Assembly (NCBI GenBank): GCA_001695595.3
Contig: MBPM02000035.1
Location: 124,001-188,000 of the forward strand
DNA: 64,000 nt
Direction of reading: 5' to 3'
From: Plasmopara viticola
Lineage: Eukaryota > Oomycota > Peronosporomycetes > Peronosporales > Peronosporaceae
Shown here in pieces: positions 35,851 to 46,140 of the stretch (positions are counted from its first letter, which is position 1; each line of letters starts with the position of its first letter). Made by a program: the position numbers and the translations under genes. The notes under the pieces are model-generated. The model saw only the letters and a list, made by a program, of their open reading frames with translations. It ran no database searches and was not told where the DNA came from.

Positions 35851-36197
35851 CGCAAGAGAGAACTATTTGGGGTGGATGAAGGACATTAAAAGAAAGAGTA
35901 CATTTATTTATGTTGTGGGTCTAGAGGCTGTACATTGACAAGCCACAGTAGTGACACTGGCAATAAAGTATTAGCATTGCATTATGTTTCAAAGGTTTTG
36001 TCGTTTCTTCGAGAAATTTTCGTGATTGGCAGCATCTCTTGCTTGCGTCATCTATCGAATGTCCCACGCATACATCTTCCTTTCACTATGCCTGTCATTC
36101 CACCACACAGCCGGTCGGGATAGGCGCAGCAAGTGGAAAAAGTGACCAACTTCTCTCCCTTGTGTTGAGGCAAAGTCTGCTCAGAAGAGCGAATTCA
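35851..36197. other. Intergenic, after GPCR-PIPK gene
   Basis: These 347 bases separate two genes on the same strand. The downstream frame stays open from about 36039, but that stretch begins with TTG and has no ATG before 36198, so I treat it as leader or promoter. Confidence 0.5.
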
Positions 36198-37211
36198 ATG
36201 CCAAAGGACGACCGCTGCCCTGACGTCAGCTTGTTCACCTACCACGAGCAAACTCGTCGCAAGACGTCGTTGATGCCTACTACCAGCCGGACCGACACCT
36301 TTCTGCAAGGACAGGAGCGTCCACGAGTAAACAGCGCGACGATCATGTCGGTGATTGAACCTCCGTCACGTCGTCGAGTCTTGTCGCTTGCGCATCATAC
36401 TTCGATCCCCTCTCGGAAGGTTACGTTTAAAAACATGTACACACCTGATGTCGTGCCACCTTCAAAAGTTGTAAGTTACGACGAGCTCGTATTCAATGTG
36501 GCAGGTCTCTTCCACACTATGTCGTTCCTTCACGACCCTGAGGATTGGGATGACAATCCAGTGTCCGAAGACGAGTCTTACGACCCTGAGCCGCCACTCG
36601 AACGGTCAGTGCCTCTTATGATTGCAGAATTTTTCTACCGGTCGGCAATGTACTTGGGCCACCCTCCAGGTGAAACTCCATGGCTTCCAGGCTTTCGAGA
36701 AGACAAGAAATTCTCTGCAAATGACGTCAAGCGGTGGCGACGACTCGCTCACTTTGATTGGGAAGCTGAAGAGCAGGAATTTCTCCAGAATCATCGAAAA
36801 CCACCGCCACTTAAGTCGTTAGCGTCACGAGACGAGCGTTCTGAATCGGTTGAATCGAATGGCAATACGTCCGTCATGTCGACAATTGGTACGAGTTTTC
36901 GCATGCATCAGCATGAAAATGTGGACTCAATGTCGTCGAAGTCGAGTCAGCAGAATCAAGAAAGTCAATTGAGTAGAAAAGCTAAATTTTATGTCGCGAA
37001 ATGGCTTCGAAAGAATCGGCGTCCAAGTGACGTAGATGGAAGCAAGGACGAAAGTGGCAAACATAAACCAGTGTCGTGGCTTAATCCACCGCCCATTTCG
37101 TCGGCAAGAAACTTGAAACTTCTTGTCGACATTGTTAACTCGTGCGTGTATTGTGGCCAATACCAGTTTCGAAGGCGCGACATTGTGCGGCTCTGCAATG
37201 TTCAAATTTAG
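36198..37211 (+). CDS. Unrecognised protein, WRRLA-DW family, member A
   Basis: From the ATG at 36198 there are 337 residues in one exon. The N-terminal part is polar, with RRRVLSLAHH and a KVTFKNMYTP strand. Residues about 95-190 hold the best-ordered block: SYDELVFNVAGLF, an acidic stretch, AEFFYRSAMYLGH, then DVKRWRRLAHFDWEAEE. A Ser- and Gln-rich linker follows, and the end reads LLVDIVNSCVYCGQYQFRRR. The WRRLA-x-x-DW and VN-x-CV-x-x-GQ motifs also occur, in the same order, in the convergent gene at 39262-37364. I infer that the two are diverged paralogues. No known domain is recognised; there is no signal peptide or membrane helix. The start could lie further upstream if a 5' exon exists. 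Confidence 0.75.
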   Translation: MPKDDRCPDVSLFTYHEQTRRKTSLMPTTSRTDTFLQGQERPRVNSATIMSVIEPPSRRRVLSLAHHTSIPSRKVTFKNMYTPDVVPPSKVVSYDELVFNVAGLFHTMSFLHDPEDWDDNPVSEDESYDPEPPLERSVPLMIAEFFYRSAMYLGHPPGETPWLPGFREDKKFSANDVKRWRRLAHFDWEAEEQEFLQNHRKPPPLKSLASRDERSESVESNGNTSVMSTIGTSFRMHQHENVDSMSSKSSQQNQESQLSRKAKFYVAKWLRKNRRPSDVDGSKDESGKHKPVSWLNPPPISSARNLKLLVDIVNSCVYCGQYQFRRRDIVRLCNVQI

Positions 37212-37363
37212 CTATGTTTGCGAAATTCGAGAATATTGCAGATAGGTCGCCTATACAATTTATTGTTTTTATTGATGACGATATGTGGTCACCGTATAAA
37301 AAATTCGTCATAACAAACAGAACCGACTTTGATATTATTACCCTTATTAACAAAACATTACTC

Positions 37364-39262
37364 TTAAATCCACCCATCTTCCTCCACAATAAACTTCAGA
37401 CGTACCAAGTCGGAAATCTCTAGCGGTGTGTACAATACTTGACCAAAGTTAACACAGCAATTGACCACCGCACATAGCTTGTCAAATTTGACACTCGACG
37501 GCACATCCAGGTCGTTGTCTTCTCCTTCTTCTTCCTCCGGCTCAGCCACACATTCTTTCAGCGACTGCAATTGACGCCTCGATTGACTATCACTATCACT
37601 ATCCGTCCCATCCGTTGCCGACGAACTAGTTCGGGACGAAGGCGCACTCACGTCTTTGCCCTTCACTCCCAAGGCCGCAGCCGCTTGAACGGTTGTCACT
37701 TCCTCGAGCATCCAGTCGTGAAGTGCCAATCGACGCCACATCCGAATTTCTTCATTCGAAATGTTGACAATATTGCCGTGTTTTGTGCGTGTGCCATGGA
37801 GAAACGCCAAGGATCGTTCGAGAAACTCGTGTACCTTGGTAGCCGTAGGGCGCTGGTCATGCGCTGCAAAGTTGCACACTCGTACCAACACATCATCGTA
37901 ACTTTCCAAAACTGTATACGCTCCCGCTCCGTCGGTCGGGTCGGCCAATACTATTGTCGGGGTTGCACAAAATCGTACCTTCTTCACAGTCCCCGGTGAC
38001 AAAATGTCCATGGCAGGTTCAGGACTCGACGCTTTTCGACGTTGCAACTCGGCAACTTTGGCTTTGTCAGCTGCAAGAGCAAATTTGCGTGCTTCGGAAC
38101 TTCGCGAAAAACTCGTCCGGTCCTTTTGGAGGTCCAAGTCGATACTGCCGCGTCCACCAATTAAACGCGCTTGGAGAGGTAATTTTCGCCAAATTTTGGC
38201 GATCAAATGCGTTGGAGCTTGTTCCATAAAGTCCATACTCTGCGATCGTCGATCCAGTCGAGTCGGTCGCGTTGTGTCTTCAAACTCGTCCTCACTATCG
38301 GAATCCAACGGAGCAACGTGAGGGGTAGGAGCTTCTTGGTCTTGCAATTCGTGGGATGCACGTTTCGCACGCTCAAGTGCCTCGGTTCTGCCACTTTCCT
38401 TTTCTTTTTTCATTCGCATAGAAGATGAAAACGACAGCGACAACCCACGTGATTTTCGTTCTCGTGGCTTTTTTACTGGCGAATAAATCGTGTGATTTAC
38501 TGGCCTTGAAGAAGCGGAAGACGCAGGACAGTCAGATGAATTGATATTAGAGGTCGTAAGGTCGGCAAATGACGTGGAACTTGACTCGTACGAGCTTGGG
38601 GCAGTCTTGACACGATGATAATTTACCAAATTATGATTAGTCGCTGTTTTCCCTACATTTAGACTGTTAGGGGCACAAAGGGTGGCGCCAGGTTGAAGCT
38701 GAAGGGCCATGTTGCCATGAACGCCACTATTTCGAAGTGTCCGGTTGCCCAAAGAGGGTGGAAACTCTCCCCCTGCGCTAACACTTCGACCTCCGAGGTG
38801 GGGCAGCTCAAACGACATTGTGGAAAAGCTCGAGGATAGCGGTGTGGCCTCTTTAGTCGACTCGCGACTATTGCATTGTGGTGCCATGGACGCACTGGAT
38901 TTGTTGCCACCAAACAGGGGCGATGCGTGAAGGGCGTTTGTAATGGTCTTTGTAAGCGAGTTCCGTTCCACATGTTCATGTGTCTTTTTGGCTTTCGGTG
39001 TGGCTGCTGTGGCGCCATAAGGGAGGGACATGACCACAGGCGCCGGCTCGGACGACGCGCGGTGTTTATCTTTCCAGCTAGAGAACGAGAAACTCGACGG
39101 GCGCGTCTTTCGCTTGGTCGGCTTTTCACATGCGACAGCTTGGGCCTCACTCGACAACTCCGAGTCGAGACTTATGGTACTCACATGAAAGCTGCCGCCG
39201 CGATGTGAACTCGAGAATCGCTTCTTCATTCCCGAGTAAACGTCCTTGACCTGCTGCGACAT
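37364..39262 (-). CDS. Unrecognised protein, WRRLA-DW family, member B
   Basis: The reading frame extends to a TTG at 39340, but the first ATG is at 39262 and begins MSQQVKDVYSGMKKRFSSS, giving 632 residues. The first about 380 residues are Ser-, Arg- and Lys-rich and probably disordered, with several RRRS/KRK-like basic patches. Near residue 435 comes VKKVRFCATPTIVL, comparable with KVTFKNMYTP of member A. Then SYDDVLVRVCNFA, KVHEFLERSLAFLHG and EEIRMWRRLALHDWMLEE follow (about 460-520). An acidic Glu-rich stretch comes next, and the end has LCAVVNCCVNFGQVLYTPLE. The shared motifs appear in the same order as in member A, only 152 bases away and in opposite orientation. No enzyme motif, signal peptide or membrane helix is visible. 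The function is unknown; the basic, Ser-rich half suggests a phosphorylated scaffold (inference). Confidence 0.82.
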   Translation of the reverse strand: MSQQVKDVYSGMKKRFSSSHRGGSFHVSTISLDSELSSEAQAVACEKPTKRKTRPSSFSFSSWKDKHRASSEPAPVVMSLPYGATAATPKAKKTHEHVERNSLTKTITNALHASPLFGGNKSSASMAPQCNSRESTKEATPLSSSFSTMSFELPHLGGRSVSAGGEFPPSLGNRTLRNSGVHGNMALQLQPGATLCAPNSLNVGKTATNHNLVNYHRVKTAPSSYESSSTSFADLTTSNINSSDCPASSASSRPVNHTIYSPVKKPRERKSRGLSLSFSSSMRMKKEKESGRTEALERAKRASHELQDQEAPTPHVAPLDSDSEDEFEDTTRPTRLDRRSQSMDFMEQAPTHLIAKIWRKLPLQARLIGGRGSIDLDLQKDRTSFSRSSEARKFALAADKAKVAELQRRKASSPEPAMDILSPGTVKKVRFCATPTIVLADPTDGAGAYTVLESYDDVLVRVCNFAAHDQRPTATKVHEFLERSLAFLHGTRTKHGNIVNISNEEIRMWRRLALHDWMLEEVTTVQAAAALGVKGKDVSAPSSRTSSSATDGTDSDSDSQSRRQLQSLKECVAEPEEEEGEDNDLDVPSSVKFDKLCAVVNCCVNFGQVLYTPLEISDLVRLKFIVEEDGWI

Positions 39263-42183
39263 GGTGAGTATGCAAATGACAGGAAGGAATGCTAGGTTTT
39301 TTCGGACGGAAGAAAGGGAGGGGCCGAAACTTTGGGACAATGGGTAAGGTCTGAATTCAAAATTTCAGAAAAAAGGCAGAGGCAAGAAAACGAAGTTGAC
39401 TATGTAGACATGCGTGTACGATTGAGGACTTCTTCTAGCCCTATCCTCTGTAAAAATCAGGATCAGCATAGCGAGCCTTTTTTGCATGCTTTGCGAGGCA
39501 CTTGCCCAGCGAGTACGTGTAGTAAGTCGTATTGACTTTTCATATGGTGAGGAGTCTCGCTACAGGACTGGCAAACATTCGATCGCAACGGCATATAACG
39601 AAAAATAAATTTGGCGTCGTTTCGTGCTTATCAACAAAAAACTTCCCCGAAAAATGGGTGTAGTCTAGTCCCCGCTTGAAAAGTACAGTACAGATTTTGA
39701 TGAAAAAAATGTACTCTAGGGCTCGTGCTAATGATTTGCATTAGCGAACGTCACTTTCTGCAAAGGCGAACTTTCTGTAAAGGCGTAACAATCGCACTTA
39801 AACCAATACATTGTTATTTCATCTTATACAGGTAAATTCAGGAAAAGTCTGTCCCTATCCTGCATTGCAAGCTTGAAGCGTCGCTCAAAGCTACTTTTAT
39901 GTCAATGCTTGGTTGGTGTCGCAAATGCGCTTCGCAATGCTTTACTGGCGTCCACTTGACGCTTGCTACCATGTATTACAAGGAGCCCCTGAGCTCAAGA
40001 TTCGTCATCATCGAAGCAAGTGTCGGTTGCCACAATTGTAAACTTACTTAGCACGCCGGACTTTCACTGTATTGGTAGTACAGTACAGATATGTGTAATT
40101 GTATAGACACCCGAGTGCTCAGATGACTCACTTTTTTGTACTCGGTATCAATAACAGCAACCAAAATCGTCAAGTACATATTTAAAAAGTATCATAAACC
40201 TTTGACATAACACAAGTGCAATGTGCAGGTAATTGGGGCGGAGATGCAGGGATATGTTGGTGGTGTGCGCAATGAGGTGAAATGTCGGATACATATAAAG
40301 GTGCTTGCGTCCGAAGGTGTGCTGAATCAACATTCAAACGCATCATACGACGTAAAACGCAAGGACAAAAATTTAAAATCCACATTAGTGGGAAATTATT
40401 TAATAGAAAAATGCACCTAAGCGGAAATTCATCTAAGAGATATATGCACTTTAGCGGGAAATCGTCTTAAGAAAAATTGCTTTGGATTGTACCAACATAT
40501 GCGCGTGCGTAATTACCGTTGGCTCTTGAAAACGAGATGGTGGAGCTAGAGGTTTATTCAAATTCTTGATGAGGAGTTGCAGCGGTGACTTGAAGTCGTG
40601 CATCGCGTGCAAACAATCGACGGTGAACACACATTCATCAATTCGTGTAGCAGTCTCGCGTCGGCTGCGATAGCATCATTAGCATGGTTCGACGCGTTTA
40701 GGTGCAATTGAGTTTAAATAAACGATGAAAGGTCCCGTAGTAGTCGCAAATTTAGGAGATTTGAGGCAACATTTGAAATTCCTACTAGCAACCGCTTAAC
40801 CGCATTTGTTGATGCTGGTTCCACCAAAATTTTGCATCGACGTGTATAATTGCTAAAATTGCTAGCTAAATGCAATCAAGATATCAACCACAAGTGGACG
40901 CGTGTTCGACATCACCTGTAACACAGTTGCTGCTACCGTCAGTATCGCGTTTGAAGGTGAGTTTTCTTTGAATCACGAAATGGATGCAGCGTTAACGTCA
41001 TCTGCGACAGACGACGAGGACCAAAATGTAATAGTTGCTTTTAATTCCCCAGAATTTAACCGAATTCGAGCGTATTAGTGATTATTTTTTTAATTGTTGG
41101 GACGATGTACCTGTAGTGAAATTAAAGCAGCCAAAACCTTAAATTATTCATACGAGGAAACGCCGTGATTAGTGTAGAAGGTGTACTTCGGCTATTCAAA
41201 AAGTTTAAAGCATTTAGAGCGTAGCGCATGGCAAGAATTCCGTTGGTGTACACGGGGTAATCGCCCTCGGTGAGGTTGCGATTGATATTTATGATGCCCT
41301 GTTTATCTTCGTTGTCTGGTTGCATTTAATTGCAGCTGATGATGAAGTTGCGTACGGCTCATACAACATGAAAAAGCTTTAAATTGCTGAAAGTTACAAT
41401 ACAGACTCAAGCGTATACTTACAACATTGGATACTCATTATACCACAACCATGCTGCGATGGCAGCAACTAGATAATCCAGCATAGTTTCTCATATACTT
41501 GTGCAGATAATGTGCTAGCTTTCGATGCAATTTAGTTTACCTATTGGGTGCCTATCACGCACATATGAGAGTCATCTTAATTAGATCAGCACGTACACTG
41601 TCTTTGCTAATGGCGATTCAGAATCGGAACAAACAAGATGCACTTTTGAGGGCTAGCGTATGGACAGCTCAGACGCAGCACATGGTATACCACGCGATAT
41701 TACGTGGCAGGCGCATACACGCTACTAGAATCACTCTTCAAAAGATGGAACTGCCATTAGCCAGAGGTCACTGGGTTTCATTGGTCACTGATAAAGGGCG
41801 GCGGTCAAATAGATGGCGCTAAAGACAGTGTCTTATTAAGGATGCAGAGCTCGCGCTGGGATGGTGGCGTCGTTCGGCTTGTTCAAAGCGCTAGCGATAC
41901 GTCTTCCGCCCGCAAACTTCTGTACGAAGATGATAAAGCTTAAGTGCGGATTGATGCTCTCATGCAGACGGCCCGTCTTGCGGTGGCTCTTATAGACCTC
42001 AACGAATGTTTTGACATATTGTTGAAGAAAAGACCATTGTCGCGGTATAATATTTTGATCCAGATGCGAGGTCGATATCGTAAAGATAATGTATACTAGC
42101 ACAAAGTAGGCTTGCAGAAAATCTTACGCAACAGGTAAACAGCCGCAACAAGCCTTCCTCCACAAGCAACGACCTCGCCCACT
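39263..42183. other. Intergenic, AT-rich, with a short tandem repeat
   Basis: The first few hundred bases are the 5' flank of the gene ending at 39262. Beyond that no gene is supported. The one clear structure is the 33-base repeat at 40386-40479. The interval just before 42184 should hold the 5' LTR of the Copia element, but I found no copy matching the 3' side. Confidence 0.45.
40386..40479 (+). repeat. 33-base tandem repeat, about 2.8 copies
   Basis: Units start at 40386, 40419 and 40452 with AGTGGGAAATT, AGCGGAAATTC and AGCGGGAAATC and run through a TAAGA-like core to ATGCACC or ATGCACT. The ATG frame from 40282 passes through the array and ends within it at 40470. Translated in that frame, the units read SGKLFNRKMHL, SGNSSKRYMHF and SGKSS, an 11-residue repeat. 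Confidence 0.6.
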
Positions 42184-45100
42184 ATGGCTAACAAGCGCAC
42201 CGAAGTCCTCCTAGGAAGTGGAAACTATTAGCACTGGGAATTTAACATGAGGATGACCCTGGCGTGGAAGGGTCTTTTGGGGCACATCATGGCCGTTAAG
42301 GAAGAAAGCGACGTCACGGAGGCGTGGCTGGCTAATGATGCGAAGGCGCTAGGCATCATCGATCAAGACGATGAGATCCAGCACCAGACCAAAATTCGGT
42401 CGGCTACGCGCGCCATAGGGGCGTAGGGAACCCTTCTCGATTCTCCAATCGCTATATTCTTCTTAATCGTGTAGTGGTGACTCGTCAACTACACGAGCAC
42501 GAGTTCAACACGAAAAATGGGACAAGCGTGGCAGAGCATCTGGACTCTTTTGACAAGCTAGTAGACTTCAGACTACAGGAGAGTCAATTGATGAGTCACG
42601 CTACTTTTCAGCAGTCTGCCTTCGGAGTTTGCCTTGACTTCGTCGATTGTGGAGAATGTGAGGGACATCACTTCGATTGAAGTCAAAGAGAAGCTGCTGC
42701 AGAAGAAAGAAGCTACTGAAAAAGCGTTTCGCGTAAGTGGACATGCAAGAAGATTCAAAGGTGGGCAAGACAATGGACAAAAGGGTGGTCCTCCGCGCAA
42801 TAACGGCGGATTCAAAGGCAAGTCCTTCACGTGTGACCAGTTTGGACACATGAAGCGGAACTGCCCGGCCGGTGAAAGATTCAACAGCGACGACATGTTG
42901 GTGAAGGGAGGTCATCAGGGTGGCTGATTGACAGAGAAGCAACTTCCCACATTACCTCACGCAGGAAGGACTTGTTTGATTACAAGAGCCTGGAAGCTAT
43001 TATTGAGGTTACGATTGCAAACGGGAAGAATGTTCTCGTCAAAAGAGCCGGCACGGTGAAGCTCACTGGTCTGGACGGAACGGGCATTTGCATGATTGAA
43101 GTTCTGCACAATCCCGGACTCATTAGAAGGTTGCTGTCAGTTGTAGCTGGTAGAGCGTGGTATAAGTTTGGATTTTTCGTTTTCGTCATGCATCATCTGG
43201 AACAAAAATCAAGCAATTGCGTCGGGTACAAAAGTTGGGAAGGCGTATTTGCTTGACTGTGAGCAAAAAGTAGCATGTCTTGTTGAATATTCCGGGGCTA
43301 ACAATCAGTGGAAGCTTTGACATGCCCGCATGGGGCACCCCAGCAAGAATGCACTGATCAGGACACAGCGATTAACTAATGCTTTACCAGTTATCAAGCA
43401 AAGTGTGAAAACATTGTGTGCCAGGTGCTTGAGAGGCAAGCAGACGGTCACGGTGTTTTTGTCTCGTTCGATGACCAAGACGACACGTGTGTTGGGGCGT
43501 GTCCACACAGATGTCATGGGACCAACGAGAACATCCTCCAAAGGTGGTGTCATGTACGTTGTCATGTTTGTGAAGATTTTTCACGATATGTTGCGCTTTA
43601 TCTGATCAAAAGCAAAAGTGAAAAGGCTGGCAATTCACGGACTTCCTGACGATATGCGAAAATTAGTGGGGTGCACGACTAAGGTGTTTACGAACCGACA
43701 ACGGAACCGAAATTGCGAAACAGAAAATGGCTGGAATATGTCAACAGAACGGCATTGTACACCAGCGCTCTGGTCCATACCTTACGGAACGAAGTGGCGG
43801 AGCGTATAAACAGGACTATTATGGAGAAGGCCCGCAGCATGTTAAACTACAAGAGCGTTTCGACGGAATGGTGGGCGTAAGCGGTTAATACAGCGTTTTA
43901 TTTAATTAATCGCTCCAGCAATACAGTCCATCTTGACATCACGCCGTACGAGCTAGCTTTCACGATAGAGCCTCAAATGGATCATCTGCGCACATGTGGT
44001 TTGCAAGGCAACGCTCATACTGACAATGTGAAACGGACCAAACTGGAATTCAAGAGCTTCGAGTGTATGTTTCTCGGCTATGCAGAGAATGTCAAGAGCC
44101 GTCGCGTGTATGACTTGGAGACTGCCAAAATCAATGTGACCCGCTCTGAAAGTTGGATGAGCGTGAGTTGGAAGGCATTTACGACACGCAAGAGCTCAAG
44201 CCGAAAGCAATTTTTCAAGTAATGAAGAATTGTGATAAAGGTTAGGTTAAGCACTAAGTGAATTGACAGCCAGTACCGGACGGTCTCAGGGGGGCAGTCG
44301 AAGAGCCAGTCGCGGATATCGAGTCGGGTGATATAGATAGTACGCCAAGCGTCGTTGTACAGTAGTTAATGCCTTTCGAGAGCCCTGTACGAAACAGGCT
44401 TGAGCTTACGGAGTATCATCAACCGTCTCAAGTGCAACAAGAAGATTGTTTTGTGATTCGGCCTGAAGTGGAGTGAACAAGAGTAAGACGTGAGTCAGTG
44501 CTAATGCTAAGAAACGGCTCAGATGGTAAAGAGTCGACAGAAGGCAGTGAGGGCCCACCGAATCCGAAGCGTGCTAGGGTTGACGAAGATGGACTGATTG
44601 CGGAAGCCGTTATTGCCCACGCCGTGAGTATTGACGATGATACGTGCTGGGAGGACCACTGTCGTTGGTCCGTCACTTAATGGTCGTCAACGCATAATGG
44701 GTTGAAGACGACCGAGTGACAGGACATCTGATGAGACATGATGGAAAAAGAATGTTCTAGAACAGACAGGCGAAGCTTCTCGAACTTACGAATACCGCAT
44801 GGGAGATAACCGTGGGATTAATATACTTTCCCATTTACCGTCTACTTATCAACACGGATTCACCAATTACGTATGATTAAGCAGTGGCAAGCGACGATGC
44901 AATATATTAGCGTGCAATGGATGCTAAGCTTCGTTCGCTTGAAGAGAATCAGACGTGTACATTGAAGCCACGAGGAAAGATTGGACGTATAATCAGATCA
45001 CGACGGGTATTTTCCAAGAAGCGTGATCAGAATCGCGCTATCGTGCGATACAAGGCACGACTGGTCGCGAAAGATTTCAAGCAGAAATATGGTATCGAAT

Positions 45101-46140
45101 TTTTCGAGACGTATTCCCCGGTTGCCAATAAATTCGATCCGAATAATTCTCGCAGTATGTGCTGAATGAGACTATCAAATGGAACAGCTGGACGTCGACA
45201 GGGTTTTCTCAATAGTTTGTTGACGGACAACGTTTTTATGGAAGTTCCGCTTGGCGTCGACAATGCTCAAGGATGCATATGTCAAGTAAATAAAGCTATT
45301 TACGGACCGAAGCAAGCAGTAAGGGCCTGGAACAAGACAATACATCGTGTCTCTGTCAGAATGGCTTTAAGAGTTGCGGAGCAGATCAATGTGTATATGT
45401 CACAGGTCAGCTGGAACATTGATGATCAACCAGACTCGCTACATCGACGACGTGGTCAAGCGATTCGGTCAACAAGATGTCAAGAGCGTTGATAACCCAT
45501 GCGTAACAGGATTGAAGTTGCCAACAAGGTAGTCACCAATAACGGAAGAGAGACGGTCGACAATTCGGTCAAAGCCCTATCGCTCTTTGTTTGGATGCTT
45601 GCTGTATATAGCGACATGTACTCGGCCTGATATTGCTTACGTGGTGACACAGCGATCGCGTTTTCTGAAATATTTGGGACTACAACACTGGAGCGCAGCA
45701 GTTCGACTTGTACGGTATTTGAAGATTACGCGTTATACCGGTATTGTCTGCCAAGAAAGTGGAAGCGTTGCGGTTAAAGCATACTCGGATGCAGATTGGG
45801 GCAGCAAAGTCGAAGTACCGGCGGACAGTTGCATTGAGCTCAGCGGGAGCTGAGTATATGGCTCTCACGTTAAGCACACAAGAAGTTTTTTGGACACGGG
45901 CAATGCTTAAGGACATGGGTCACGAGCAAGTTGAAGGAGTACATGTTTGGCAAGACAACCAAGGTGCTATCGCGTTGGCCAATAACGCCCGAAACCATGC
46001 TAGGACGAAGCATGTGGACATTAAGCACCTTTTTTGTGAGAACGTGCAAGAAGGACTGTTGAAGATCGACTATATCGACACGAAATATCAGTTTGCAGTT
46101 ACGCTGACGAAGGCACTTGGAACCAAATGCTGAAGTATCT
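42184..46140 (+). mobile_element. Degenerate Ty1/Copia retrotransposon, gag-pol
   Basis: Fragments in several frames follow Copia order. Gag begins at an ATG at 42184, with a stop at codon 16, then HWEFNMRMTLAWKGL. A CCHC knuckle near 42830 reads SFTCDQFGHMKRNC, with Ser in place of the first Cys. Protease follows at about 42925, where the usual DSGA reads DREA before TSHITS. Integrase runs from HARMGHPS, with VHTDVMGP at about 43505, to a C-terminal part near 43980. Reverse transcriptase pieces begin near 44917 (RYKARLVAKDFKQKYGIEFF). RNase H lies at about 45580-46135 (SDADWG, WQDNQGAIALANN, TKHVDIKHLF). Stops and frameshifts interrupt every domain, so the copy is inactive. LTR ends were not resolved, although TGTTGAAATTACACC near 46208 may start the 3' LTR. 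Confidence 0.88.

Noticed and set aside
36039..36197. N-terminal extension of the gene at 36198
   Set aside because: The extension begins at TTG and has no ATG; I kept the first ATG, though a 5' exon cannot be excluded.
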